Shown here: positions 49,201 to 60,670 of the stretch, in pieces
Layout: each line of letters starts with the position of its first letter
Numbering within the stretch: position 1 is the first letter of the stretch
Assembly (NCBI RefSeq): GCF_027244095.1
Contig: NC_069662.1
Location: 57,250,001-57,314,000, forward strand
Source: Hemicordylus capensis
Taxonomy: Eukaryota > Chordata > Lepidosauria > Squamata > Cordylidae
DNA: 64,000 nucleotides
Direction: 5' to 3'
The notes under the pieces: model-generated
Databases searched by the model: none
The model's input: the letters and a program-made list of their open reading frames with translations, nothing else
What the model was told of the DNA's origin: nothing
Made by a program: the position numbers and the translations under genes

Positions 49201-49723
49201 TTCTACTCGCCACTACCATCGTTTTGGGCGCCAGTCCCTCCCCTGCATTGGCCAGCTGGCAGCCGCTGCCACAGCCACCACCACCATTTTCTTCCCTCCC
49301 ACCCATGGCTATCCGGCAGCTCTCTGAACTCTCGCGAGAGCTGCCATGCATGGGATTAGCCATGGGTATGTCTTAGAGAAATATATATAAAGAAGATCCT
49401 TCCCTGAAGGCTGGAGACCACCAAACGGATTTCTCCAAACCTATTTTCCATGCCAGGGCTCAACTCTGAGGGAATACCTGCAAGAATGCACAGAATACCT
49501 TTACTTCACTATAACATATTGGGGCTCCTGGGTTGGAGAGTGTAACCTGAACTGTAGCCTTTTATTTTCCAGAAGTCAGTGCTTGTGCTCACCTAGTATC
49601 ATAATGGTTCAAGAAGTCCTTGGGTCGACAGTAACGCTGCCTACACACCACGACCAGAGCTACAAAAGAAGCCAGGAAGATGGTCGCCAACACCCCAATA
49701 GCCACAATCACAACCGTCTCCAT
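43231..49723 (-). CDS. TMEM98: TMEM98, complete
   Basis: TMEM98 is a single-pass membrane protein of the ER and plasma membrane; it is known to bind MYRF and restrain its self-cleavage. Six coding exons join in frame: 49723-49593, 48463-48332, 45995-45962, 45753-45638, 44063-44004 and 43438-43231. They total 681 nt, or 226 aa plus stop, the human length. The N-terminal hydrophobic segment is about residues 4-25 (VVIVAIGVLATIFLASFVAL), followed by VVVCRQRYCRP. Other matches are QSEPSELELDDVVITNPHIE, ICHTLTEKLVAMTMGSGAQM, SDIIVVAKRIGPRVDDVV, DWIDQSLSAAEEH and the C-terminus GFLQEQSAI. The first coding exon has 77 nt of 5' UTR after a TTTATTTCAG acceptor (exon start 49800), so a non-coding first exon must lie further right; I could not place it. 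In human this gene is at 17q11.2, not beside RPL23. Confidence 0.96.
43815..43862. repeat. Perfect 20-bp hairpin in TMEM98 last intron
   Basis: TAGCCGGGTTACTGCTAAAT (43815-43834) and its exact reverse complement (43843-43862) flank an 8-nt loop, GGCCCTTA. Beyond a G/G mismatch, AAAA and TTTT extend the stem. No target duplication was seen. Confidence 0.85.
45901..45955. repeat. (AAAGA)n-(GGGAAA)n purine microsatellite
   Basis: A pure purine run with AAAGA and then GGAAAG units, ending a few bases before the TMEM98 exon 4 donor at 45961. On the TMEM98 strand it is a pyrimidine tract just inside intron 4. Confidence 0.85.
46085..46560. repeat. GC-rich block of consecutive hairpins in TMEM98 intron
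   Basis: A marked GC-rich stretch with successive inverted repeats: CCAGTATCCCTGCGC/GCGCAGGGCATACTGG (46255-46288), AAAACCAGGTTTG/CAAACCTGGTTTT (46391-46433), a perfect GAACCACCGGGCTCG/CGAGCCCGGTGGTTC (46468-46501) and an imperfect CGATAGGGTGAAATCGGG/CTGATTTCGCCCCATCG (46504-46553). It may be a compound fold-back transposon. Open frames across it are by-products of the palindromes. Confidence 0.7.
46984..47297 (+). mobile_element. MITE with 20-bp terminal inverted repeats, copy 1
   Basis: The termini are CTGGGCGCTTTCCAGACTAG and CTAGTCTGGAAAGCGCCCAG, exact inverted repeats. The interior has no transposase frame. The related copy at 47400-47712 is inverted relative to this one. No clear target duplication was found, so the superfamily is open. 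Confidence 0.8.
47400..47712 (-). mobile_element. MITE with terminal inverted repeats, copy 2 (inverted)
   Basis: The termini are GTGCTTTCCAGACTAG and CTAGTCTGGAAAGCACCC. The interior is the reverse complement of copy 1, with blocks such as GCAACTTTTCCATGCC and CAAGGCATTGGAAATGTGAA. Together the copies make a palindrome of about 730 bp with a 100-bp spacer, in TMEM98 intron 2-3 (between coding exons 2 and 3). Confidence 0.8.
48938..49160. repeat. 31-bp minisatellite, about seven units
   Basis: The unit ACCTGCCCGTTGCCGCCTCC + TTCTTCCCCCC repeats about seven times with small length changes in the C run. It lies in the TMEM98 intron between coding exons 1 and 2. The TMEM98-sense strand is G-rich with regularly spaced G6-G7 runs. 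Open frames of 80-158 codons across it are low-complexity by-products. A repeat 3' end shared with 41400-41470 follows at 49340-49390. Confidence 0.85.
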
Positions 49724-50089
49724 GTCTCTCCTAGTGCGCCCTCAGGGAAGAGGGCAGTGAAAGAGCAAGCCACTTCCGATCACTTCAGAAGCACTTGCAC
49801 CTGAAATAAAACCAAGCAATTATGCTGGTCTGTGACCACAAAATTTTTTTAAAAACAAAAACCAAGCAACATAAGGTCTGGCAGAACCATTACACCGGCA
49901 GTGGGCTGACTGCCATCTCAATGTCTGTCTGTGTGTTTTATGTTAGGATCCTTGTGGTTCACTCCCATGCTATACATTTATAAAGCAAGAGAGTGGATGT
50001 TTGAGGTCTGTTAAATAAGGCATAACTAATTTCCAAATTTTAATTAATTTTCATTGTCAAAAGTAGAATTGTCAAAAAGTACATTGTCC

Positions 50090-50262
50090 CCATTCAGCCA
50101 TGATACTAGCTGGGTGCCTCTGGGCCAGTCACTTCTCTCTCAGCCTAACCTACTTCACAGGGTTGTTGTGAGGAGAAACCTAAGTATGTAGTACACCGTT
50201 CTGGGCTCCTTGGAGGAAGAGCGGGATATAAAATGTAAAAATAAATAAATAAAATTAAAAAA
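50090..50262 (+). repeat. MIR-like SINE, 3' part
   Basis: Starts inside the body at CCCATTCAGCCATGATACTA, continues CACAGGGTTGTTGTGAGGAG, and ends GGAAGAGCGGGATATAAAATG with an A-rich tail. The tRNA head is missing. Confidence 0.75.
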
Positions 50263-50511
50263 AAGTACAGACAAATATATAATCTTATAAAATACAAAGA
50301 AATGTAAACACACACAAAAATAAATAGAGCAATTAAAAATTAGTCACAAAGGGCAGTTCTAGAGGAGGGGCGGCTTCCTCCCCCGCACCCACCTCTGTTT
50401 CAGAAATCTAATATACGGGACACAGCTTACACACCCATAAATACACTTTGCCCCTTGTGTCCCCCGCCCCAGCCTGCTGATGCTGCCCTGATTCCACCAA
50501 TGAAAATAGGC

Positions 50512-50699
50512 AAAAAGGAAGCTGTCTTACAGCGAGTCAGACCATTGGTCCACCTAGCGCAGTATGGTCTACAGTGTACACTAACTCTTCAAGGTTCCAG
50601 GCAGGAGTCTTTCCCTGCTCTAACTGGAGGTGCCAGGGAATGAACTTGGCATCTTCTCCATACAAAGCAGATGCTCTGCCACTGAGCTACAACCCCATC
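50512..50699 (-). repeat. tRNA-headed SINE sharing the 5S-SINE tail, copy 2
   Basis: The minus strand reads GGGGTTGTAGCTCAGTGGCA at the head and GGTGGACCAATGGTCTGACT near the tail. Confidence 0.75.
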
Positions 50700-52055
50700 C
50701 CCTGTTGAATGTGTAGCATAGCCAAAGAACATAACCTGGGAGATGCAGTATCTATTATGATTGCAAGCATATTGCAAATGACAATCAAGTCATAAAGTGC
50801 ACACAGAGCCCATTTTCCCAGATTACCATACCAGATGGTCCAACATGTCGCAGATGAAAACAGAGATACATTTGCCTCCCCCCCCCGCCCCACCCCACTG
50901 TGACACACTGCTGGACTGGATTCCAGCTGTTATATCCTGTGCACCATATAGTTCCTTAGTGTTGTGCTTCCAGCGTCTAGACACACAAAACATCTTTCAA
51001 GTGATGTAATTTCTAGATACTCTGGGGAAGGAGCCGAATCTTGAAGAATGACAACTCTGGTGTCTCAGGTGAAAACAAAAAAATGAAAACGTTTTCCCCC
51101 GAGACAAAAACAGGGATAATAATTTACCAGGGACAGATGCCAGAAAATAGGGACAGTTGGAGCCTAAGCAGACCATGATTTTGTGCTCCTTGCCACAAGT
51201 GTACAATTATTCAAATTCCATCCATCATTCAAAAACCTCTGGCAAGGCATGGGTTGGCAAATGGTGTTAAGGAACGGAGTTTCCAGTTATTTCTCTCCCA
51301 CAAAGATTGAAAAAATCCAGGGGACTCCCTTTTCTCAGAGCTAAACAGACCTGCCATTGTGGTAGCCTTGGTAACAAATGGTAAACCTCGTCCAGTAACA
51401 GCATCAGTCCTGCTTGATAAAGGGTCTCCAGGTCAGGGTTTTAGTCCTTTTTTGTGCTGCTAGAGGTGGCAAGAGTTAGTTAATAACCCATGGCTTTTTA
51501 AATATACTCAGCTCCTTGGCAAGCTAGTTTAAACTTCAAACCTGGTGCCAAAGCCATTTTTATTGTCTTAGGCCTTTTAAAATCTGTATTTTAATGCTGG
51601 CATTTTAACTGCCGTTTTGATATTTTATTGTTTTGATAGTGTTATTGTTTGGAACATACTATAAGCTGCCCTGTTTAGATGTACATAGTATCATACATAG
51701 AAATAAAACAAACCAACTTGTTCACATTTTGCAACACTGCCCCAGTTCTTTGCAAGCAGCTCACAAGGCCGACAAAGCCCTGTTGCTATGGCGTTCGTCT
51801 AGCAAACTGATGAAATTGGGAGATCTTGATGTAAAGAAACTTTGTGGAACCTGAGCTTCTACGCCAAAATTCAAGGAGAGCACATTTCCCAAAAAAACCC
51901 CAAACCTTAAAGTTTGGACCAAAGGCCTTGCAGGCAGGGCTTGCACAAGAAGCTTAGCTCAGAATGTACCATCACAGAACATAATGTTTTGTTTTTTAAA
52001 TAAATCAAAAAATTGCACCATCCTTAAGGCAAGCAAGAATCTCAGTGAATGTATG

Positions 52056-52060
52056 TATGC

Positions 52061-52091
<31 letters not shown>

Positions 52092-52112
52092 TACACACAC
52101 ACACACACACAC
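52056..52112. repeat. (TA)n-(CA)n microsatellite
   Basis: An AT dinucleotide run passes directly into a CA run interrupted once by CATA. Confidence 0.9.
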
Positions 52113-53285
52113 TTAGGACACACTTTAAGGATATCAGCTGAATTAGGAGCTCCTAACATTTGAACTGTCTCTGTGGCTGTGCTTTTGAACAGCAACTGTA
52201 TGAGGAGACACTGTGGAAAACCAAAGCTGCTGCTAGAAATGCGAACGGGCACAGCTCGTTTTTGCCTTGTCAGTTAATGTTACTACTGTTATTTATTTCT
52301 AGAGCACCTACAGTCACTGTGCACTAGGCTAAAATCAAAAGCAGCACACAGACCCTGCACCCAAGGTTCACCGTCCAAAAGATCAGATCACAGGGGAGAG
52401 GAGGAGAAAGGACAGCAGCCTTCAGCTGAACGAACCCAACTACCTTCCCTTTCTTGGATATTTATTTTATTGAGGGACATGTATTGGTGGGCAGGGAGAG
52501 GGGCAGACCTGAAAGCTCAGGTCTTTGGGGACTTAAAAAAGCAGGAAGGCACGCAAAGAGGCTACCAAGTATTGTTTGAATTTCGGCCAGCCAGTGCCAC
52601 ATGAATTCAAACAATGTCCACTCATACCAAGTGGCTTCGATTTGGAGCTGGAAGAGGCAAAGGGTGGTTTTCTTAACATTAATTTAGACAGCGCCCAGGT
52701 AGCAGGGCCTGGCAGGTTCTGCTCCCCCGGCTTGTGAATCAAGCAGGGAGACACCACTTGTTAATAGTAGAATGAAAACATCTCACCTGGCCTATTCAGG
52801 AACACAGCAGCAGCTGGGACTTCTGTGCAAGGAAAGCAACCGAGCAAACAGCAGCGGTGCTGGTGACCTTTACTCCCCAACTAAATTCCCAACCCAAAGC
52901 AAACAGTGCAAGGAACACAGCATGGGAGAAAGTGTATTTCCTTGGAGCCATTCCTGGCCGTACACAGCCTGGATCGACACAGTTCACGTGTTGCAGCAAG
53001 TAGGGGGCGCACAGGAGGAGCATTCCTTGGGAGGGAAAAGGGTAGGCACTGCTTGCAGTTAACAGTGGCAGACAAGAAGGGCTCAGATTCAGATATATGC
53101 TAGATGGATGTTTATCTGAATGCTAATAAGCGTTCTTAAGAAGAAAATTCTAGCATTCTTAATAAGAAAATTCTAGCACACTCTTTCAGTACATGAGCCC
53201 GTTGGTTTCATCTGGGGGGACAAATGCTTATTTTGATTTTTGACAAGGTCAACATCCCTGGAGATGGAAAATAGGAGATCGCATT

Positions 53286-54700
53286 TGTGGAGGAACGAGG
53301 CCTAGACCTCTTCGGTTTCTGTAAATAAGCCCCTGTATTGTAAAGTGTATTAATATTCCCAAACCTCTTCTTTTTGTAAATAGCCCTTGCATTAGGAATG
53401 AATTATAATTTGCATCAATATTCCTAAAACCTCTGCATTATTGTAAATAGGATTGCTGTGCTTGCAAATCCCTATGTATGGAGAAGGTGCAGGGTCAAAT
53501 GTGCTTTTTGTAGTCTGACAGTTGATTTTTGCAGGGGGGAAAGATTTTTTTTAGAATGGAGGGATTTTTTGTTTATTCTATTCTGATTGGCTGGGCTGAG
53601 AAACTGTTGGGGCTAAAATGTACATATATTGAGAGAGTTTGAGAGAGAGGAGGGGATCTGCTGGAGGAAGTCAGAGCTGGAGGTTGCAGAAGAAGGAAGA
53701 GAGTCTGGAAGTCTGCTAGACTGAGTCTAGAAAAGCAGAGAGTGAGCAGCCAGCAAGAAGAGAGTAAAGCGTGTGACTCCTCGTACCCACAGAGCCCTGT
53801 GGTTGTCTTTGGTAGAATATAGGAGGGGTTTACCATTGCCTCCTTCTGCTCAGTCTGAGATGATGCCCTTTAGCACTTTCCTATATCACTGCTGCCCAAT
53901 ATAGGTGTTTCCCATAGTCTGGGAAACATACCAGCAGGGATTTAAACCAGCAACCTCTGCCTTGCTAGTCAAGTAATTTCCTCACTGTGAGAGCCAGTGT
54001 GGTGTAGTGGTTAGAGTGCTGGACTAGGACCGGGGAGACCCGAGTTCAAATCCCCATTCAGCCATGATACTAGCTGGGTGACTCTGGGCCAGTCACTTCT
54101 CTCTCAGCCTAGCCTACTTCACAGGGTTGTTGTGAGGAGAAACTCAAGTATGTAGTACACTGCTCTGGGCTCCTTGGAGGAAGAGCGGGATATAAATGTA
54201 ATAATAATAAATTATTATTATTATTATTAGCAAGAAGAGAAGCCTAGCTGAAATGACTAGAAGAAAAGGAACAGCAGGCTGGATCAAGCCCCAGATCTGT
54301 GCTGTAATTAAAACAAGAGACTACCCAGCAAGCCAGAAGCCGAAAAGGAAGCACAGAGGACTCTGAGTAGGGACTAGTATAGAGCCAGTTAGTGATCACA
54401 TTTTCCCAGCCTTTTATTTTTCCCTGACCTGCTCTGTAAATAACTGTTTTGCATTTGCATTTTTTAATTGTAAAGTAAATGATTGAACCAATTCCCCGCC
54501 CCACAAAGTAAACTTTCTGGTTATATACAAATTAGAGACTTGTTGATTTGTCTCCACCCCGTGCCTTTCTGCACTACTGGTTTGTTGTTGTAATTTTTGA
54601 TAAAGGGGAAGGGCTGTTGTAGTGGACCCAGTCATACCCAAAAGTCCACTTGGTGGCCCTGGTAAAAAGGTTAAGAGGAATAGAAGGCTGTTCCTCCACA
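53286..54700. mobile_element. Candidate solo LTR (retrovirus-like fossil) with nested SINEs
   Basis: The ends are TGTGGAGGAAC and GTTCCTCCACA, i.e. TG...CA with inverted ends. The flanking 5-mers are GCATT and GCACT, a near-matching target duplication. Without the nested SINEs the unit is about 940 bp, a plausible LTR length. No internal retroviral region lies beside it. It appears old: the target duplication has diverged and it has since taken SINE insertions. The family is not determined. Confidence 0.5.
53764..54228. repeat. Two-SINE composite flanked by one 12-bp duplication
   Basis: A Sauria-type SINE in minus orientation (about 53770-53990) abuts a MIR-like SINE in plus orientation (53993-54228). 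AGCAAGAAGAGA flanks the pair at 53752-53763 and 54229-54240; no duplication was seen between them. The composite sits inside the candidate LTR. Confidence 0.75.
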
Positions 54701-55509
54701 GCACTGCAATACTTTCAGCTTTCAGTGTGTTTCATGCTTTTATTGTCCTGATGATCTGGCCTGCAGTGGCTAGATTTGCAATGCTGTTTTAAAAGGTTTA
54801 AAAAGTTTTAAAACACAAAACCTACTATTGAATTTTATTGATGTTGTTAGAGGAATGGACATGAAATTTTGTCCTCCAAAGATTACTTCCTGGAGAGAGT
54901 ACAAGTTCGTTTATTGTTACCTTTAATTCTTTTCTCTATGCAAAATGACCACAATTGTAGCCCAGTTATTTGGGGGTAAGGGATAAAGGAGGGATGATAG
55001 TACTGAGAAAGCTGTATGTGCAACAATGCTATCACCTGTTTCCCATCTTTACAGGGGTAAATGTTGCCAAAATCACTGTGAGCATTTGTCCTCTGAGCTG
55101 GTACCAATGGCCAAAATGTGTGTGCCTGGCTCATAGTAGATTTAGGTAACAGTCTTTCAAAACAGCTAACAGAGAATTAAAAAGAACATTTTATAAAAAT
55201 ACAGACTAGAACAGGAGCAGCTGAGAGATGATAGAAGTCAAATTAAAACCATGCGGCATCTAAAAGGCCTGGACAAATAAAAAGGCATTCACACAGCTCT
55301 ACACGCATACAGCAGACTCTGCACCTGGAGAGCCATCCAGAGAGGTGTCACAGCCAAAGAGGTTGTATCATGGCGCCCCACCTGCCTAACCTGAGGATCA
55401 TGGTGCCCCACCTGTCTAACCTGAGAATGAGGGGATCCAAAGAGGGTCCCCAAGAAGGTGTTCAGCCCAGCGGGGCTGGGTGGAAGGAAATGATCTTTAT
55501 GGCTTTTAT

Positions 55510-56300
55510 GTTGGCTTGCCGATTTTGACTGTTGTGCTGTGTTTAATATTGGATGTGAATTTGTTTTTATGTTATTACGTTCTATTGTAAGCCAATTTGA
55601 GACATTAGGGCAAATGGCAATTAATATATCAAAGTTTAGATAAAATACATGAATAAATAAAGGTTGCCCAGTCCTAAGCCATTCAGGGCTTTAAGGATAA
55701 GGACTCGGAAATGAACTAGAAGGTTGAATAGGGCTTGAAAATAACTGGAAGCCCATGCGGTAAGACGGGCAAGATCTGTTCCATCTGCCTGGTCTTGATA
55801 GTGGCCTTGTTCTGTACTAACTGCAGTTTCTGAATACCCTTCAGCGGCTACCCCATGTTTGTAGCAAGCCAAATGGGATGTTATCAGATCATGAATGGCT
55901 GAAGCCCTGCTACTCTTGTCCAGAAGATGCCCCAGCAGGAGTACCAGTTTGCTGATGGGAGATGCTCTGTGCCATCAAGGCCAAATGGGCCTTCATCAAT
56001 AGGGCTGGAACCTTGGATATCCCTCAAGTTTATTTATTGACCTTTATTGACCTTCAGGAGAGCCTTTAAGACTTATCTGTTTGGCCTGGCCTTCCAGGGT
56101 TTTTAAATTGTTGTAGGGTGTTTTTTTTAAATGTACTGGGGGTTTTGTTTTGTTTTTTAGGGTTTTTACATTGTTTTTAACTGATTGTTTTATGGTGTTT
56201 TAAATTTTTTTGGTTTTATTGGTGATTGATTTTAACTGTTTTTGTTTTGTTTGTGCCGAATTGGGTAGGGTGGTATAAAAATTCAATAAATAAATAAGTT
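55510..56300. repeat. LINE-like 3' fragments
   Basis: Includes TATTGTAAGCCAATTTGAG near 55585, an inverted block TAAGCCATTCAGGGCTTTAA at about 55677, and a tail at 56040-56300 ending GGGTGGTATAAAAATTCAAT plus AAATAAATAA. These are probably parts of several non-LTR elements. Families are unresolved. Confidence 0.45.
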
Positions 56301-56388
56301 ACACACCTGTTTCTTTGCAGGAAATGCAGCCCCATCCAAACAGAGCCCCTCCCCCATCTAATCTCCAACTCTGGATGTATCTGGCATA

Positions 56389-56415
56389 AATAAATAAATA
56401 AATAAATAAATAAAT
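56389..56415. repeat. (AAAT)n microsatellite
   Basis: About seven AAAT units in tandem. Confidence 0.9.
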
Positions 56416-59400
56416 ACTCTGTGTTAAGGTCATCCACATTCTGAACAAGACATAGGCATCCATTATGCAGCCTACACAACGCTTGGGCAAACTAAGCATG
56501 TGCACAAGAGATACTATAGGTTTCCTTATCTTGCATGATGTATTCAGGTTGTCACAAACAGGAACAAGAAACCCCTGCTGCCTGGCTACTGGAAAAATTG
56601 TTACATTGCCTTTCTTTCATGGTGCTACTCAAAGCAGGACATCTGGGGTTCCCAGGCAGTCTCCCATCTGATAACTGACAAGACCCAGACACAGTTGGCT
56701 CCAGCAAGATAGCTACTACATCATGTGTCTTCAGGAGATGCCATGGAAATTCTACACACTGATACTCTGTCTATCTTTGCAACTTTAATCATTCCCCCGC
56801 CGCACTTACCCTAAAAAAAAAAAAAAAAGCAAGTTGCAGTTTTTCATGTTGATCCATTATGCACCAGATAAATTCCATATTGGCAAAGCTTTCTTGTGGA
56901 ATACACATATGCTTTGCTGTCTTCCTTCCTTCCTTCCTTAATCCTTTTCTTTGGTTTCAGAATGGCTCACCTTTGTGGATACAGATCTGTTATCCACAGA
57001 ATGGAAGCATCTAGGAAGGTACCAAACCCACTAGCAACAAACCTCCTTCTCAAAGGTCCAAGAGGAAAAAATGTGATGCAAAGAGAAGAAAGGAAGTAAG
57101 TGGGCCTCTGTAGTTGTCCGTTGCTGCCACTCCTCCTTACTGAGGAATTTTGTCTCGGCTACAGCACCTTCATAGCAAACAGTGGCCACAGAAAAACAGC
57201 CTGAGGAATGCTGGGTTCTTTATGAAAGAGGATTATTATTAATTGCTAAACTCTGGCTGTTTCTCTCTACTAGAGTTTTAAAAGACCACTGTTTTTCATG
57301 AGTTCTTTAACAAAATGCACTCCAATATATATGAAGAATCACTCCAGCAAACCAGGAATACTCAAACTAATTGGACAGCAAGCAGTAAAATATTTCATCC
57401 TTGATAGCTTTGCATTTACCTGGGAATACTCGGGTGAGGCCTGAAGCGTCCCACTAGCCAGAAGTCCATCAAGCAAGTTTCCTTCCCCTGAGCTAAGATG
57501 GGCCTCTAGTCCGCGAGCATTAGCTCTTCCAGTCTTCTTGTGAGCTAGGTCCTGCCTGCATTCCTGAGCAGGATAAAACTGAACAGATGCCAGATGGACA
57601 AGGGAGAGATTAGAAAGTGGGCTGGCCAAGCAAGGGGGATTTGGGGTGGGGGCATGTTCAGCTGGGATAGAGTGTTCTCCCTCCTCCCCAAGGGAAAAAG
57701 TGTCTGAAGAGGTAACCATACCGCCTCTGCTTGCAACCTGGGCTGGCTAACAACAGAAGCAGCAGATCTCATACCCACAGGGATTTATTTTGCAGCTTCA
57801 GAGTTAAGATGGCAGATCTTCAACTGTGCAAGTTTATTCAGAAACAAATCCTACTTTCTTCAATGGGACTTCCTTCCAAGTAATTTGTGTGTAAGACTAC
57901 AACTTTAATCCACTGCAAGAAAGTTGCTCTGACCCTGGGTGGTGTGTATGGGAGGGCAAAAGTGGGCAAGCACCACCCCTTCAGGAAAGTAGTTTCCTAC
58001 CCCTCCACCTGTCCCATTTATGTTCCATAAATCTAACTTGAGGGACACAGCTCACCCACCTAGAAATGCACTTTGACCCTTTTGTGCTTCCTTCAAATTT
58101 TTTCCAGTGCCATTACTGCCCATGTAATAAAAAGCAAAACTGCATTGTGCACCCATATATGTATAATTTCACAAATGATGTTGTACCTCCCACCCCAAAC
58201 ACATAAAATTCAAAGTATTTATTTTGAAGTATTATTTATTTAAAAATATATTGTCATTAATGGTCTTCCAGCAAAAATATCCTTCAGGCCCAACCACAGT
58301 TGGTTAAGAAGCTTCCTAAAATGATCACTAATTTTCAAGTTGTTTTAATACAAGTGAGATGCAGCAGGAATTATCATCATTCTATTATTTCCACAAAATC
58401 CAGACCACACTGGGGATTTGCAGATGTTAAGTTAGCAAACTTTTGCATCCAGTTATATTTTTGTTGCAGCAACTTACAGTATTTAGACATTCCCCAAGTC
58501 CTTGACAGAAACAGGAAATATTTGGGGACAAAATAGCATGTTATTTTTTTCCATTGGAGATGGAGATGTTCATCCAAGGCATAGTTGTCTGTACAATAAC
58601 ATTACAACACGTCCCCCTTCAGACACAATGTGGAACTGCGGGTCCAATGGATCCCTGCCCCCATCTGCTTTTGGACGTGCAGGAGAGCTGCCTCTCTGCA
58701 GTCAGAAAGACTGCAGAGAGGTGGGGGAGCTGGCTGTGCGGGCTTCATTCTTGATAGAAGGCCAGTTCACACAGTCAATTGGGCCAGAGTGAGGGAGGAG
58801 CTTCCTCCTCAACTCTGGCTCCATGGGGCCAAAACTGCATTGCCAGTGTTCAGATGCAACGCTGGCCCAAGCTCCACCCTGAACTGAAGGTTCAGAGTAG
58901 AGTTCAGGGAGGGAAACCACGGGTCCCTTCTCACCTGCAACTCCAGTTTCCTGGATTCAGACATGCATCCAAGGAAACCAGAGGTGAAGGGACTTCCAGT
59001 TTCCTGTTACATCTGAATTTGGTGTTCATGAGGCTAAGGAGGAGCAGAATTCAGCTCTTCATTAAGGTTGTATTCATATGGCAAACAGAGCTGGATCAGT
59101 ATGGGAGGCAGAGAGTGGTAAGGCACTCGTCCCTTTTGCCTTCTTTGAGTGATGTTTGGACAGCCGTGGTAGTCTACTATGGACCCTGAATGTCAGGTAC
59201 TCAGCACAGTGCAACGACAACAGCGTATATTGCACTAGCCTGGGGGACAAAGAAACAGGGAAAGTATCCTGCCCTGATTCCTGACCAAACAAGGGGTGGA
59301 GTTGGGTTTCACTTTCATTACCCTCTAGAGTCCTAGATGCAACAGTCTGTTCTTCCAGAGGTAAGTAGAAAAAGTGTTTTTTGTAAAGGAATGTCCAAAA

Positions 59401-60404
59401 TTCAGCTGCCTTTGGTTTTAGTGGTGAGGGATCAGAAGCATTCGTTTTGCACACCTTAGTAATGTAGATTAATGCCTGTGCCAAATCCCTGCTTGCCTGC
59501 ACAAGAGTACAAATTTATGTACAGTGTGATAAGTGCTGTTTTGGAAGCGTTCCCTTACACCAATTCCTGAAATCTGCACTTAGAATCAAGACAAAACTGG
59601 GATTTTGCCATGCATCTCCATTCCCAAACTTCTGTAGAAAATAGATTGGTCTCAGCCCAGCCCCTCTCAAAACTGTGACACATCATAATATTAGGAAGTA
59701 ATTCTGTGCAGAATGCAGACCATAATGTACGATGAGAATGCAACTTCAAAAACCTAATGGCTCATATACTTGGCTCTCACTGGGCTTCTTCATCTATTCA
59801 GACATTACTTTTGCAGAGGGGCAGGAGTTATTTTTGTATCATGCTCATGAGGTAACGGGCCATGTGAAAAAAGCAACATGTCTAAACACACCAGGAGTAA
59901 CTTCCAAATCTGTGCTGGGTTTCATCAGACTGATCAGCACTTTAGACTTCACAGTTCCCAAAGGTTGGCTCATGTGAAGCACTGAGCAGTCATCTCAGAT
60001 GAGTAGTGCAACATGGGAAGAGGCAGCGGAAAAGGTTGAATCATGGCAGTTTGTCCAGTCTCTCAAATAGCAAAAAAGAAGCTTCCAGATCAAAGCAGCA
60101 GCCAATACAATTTGTTATGCATGCAATAGCTAAAATTCTAGCTTGGATATTGAAACTATACTTGTGAACTGAACCCTCTTGAATGAGCCAATAGGAGTTT
60201 GCACTATTCATTTTCTGCTAGGTACAAAATCAGGTTGTACCTATGCAGAAAGTACATAGCGCATAATGCACGCTGTCACATACATGAAAAATTCTTACAA
60301 AAAGATATCACTTCCATCAGTGGCATACAGAGGGTGGTGGCAGCCCCTGTCCAGCCTGCTCCCCTTACCGGTGCTCTCCTTACCACGCCCCCTGTGCCTG
60401 ATAT

Positions 60405-60670
60405 CAGACGCAGGGAGCATGGACACATTAGCAAACTGGGCTGCACACCCCATTTGGAAGAAAATTCTGGCCAGCGCTGCCTTCACAGCATAACTGAGAT
60501 GGCTTCTCTCTGCTTGCAAAAGCATGGAGAGGCATTCCCGGCCCGGCTGGGGGCTCAGCACTTCCTGAAACCTCTTAAAAATGGAGCAACACTGGCAGCG
60601 CTGGCCGGAATTTCCTTCCAAACAGGGCACGCAGCCCCGTTTGCTAGCATGGCCACACTCCCTGCATCTG
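60405..60670. repeat. Fold-back element with about 80-bp arms
   Basis: The left arm (about 60405-60485), with GCAAACTGGGCTGCACACCC and TTCTGGCCAGCGCTGCC, pairs with the right arm (about 60588-60670), with GGCAGCGCTGGCCGGAATTT and CACGCAGCCCCGTTTGC. Long open frames on both strands (243 and 218 codons) come from the palindromic GC-rich sequence, not from a gene. Confidence 0.7.

Noticed and set aside
48887-49363. Low-complexity open frames of up to 158 codons over the C-rich tract
   Set aside because: They are by-products of the 31-bp minisatellite in a TMEM98 intron. The unit length is not a multiple of three and no start context or homology supports coding.
57339-57719. A 126-codon minus-strand open frame considered as a TMEM98 upstream exon or separate gene
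   Set aside because: No recognisable homology and no convincing acceptor and donor pair. TMEM98 coding starts at 49723, so only a non-coding exon would be expected here.
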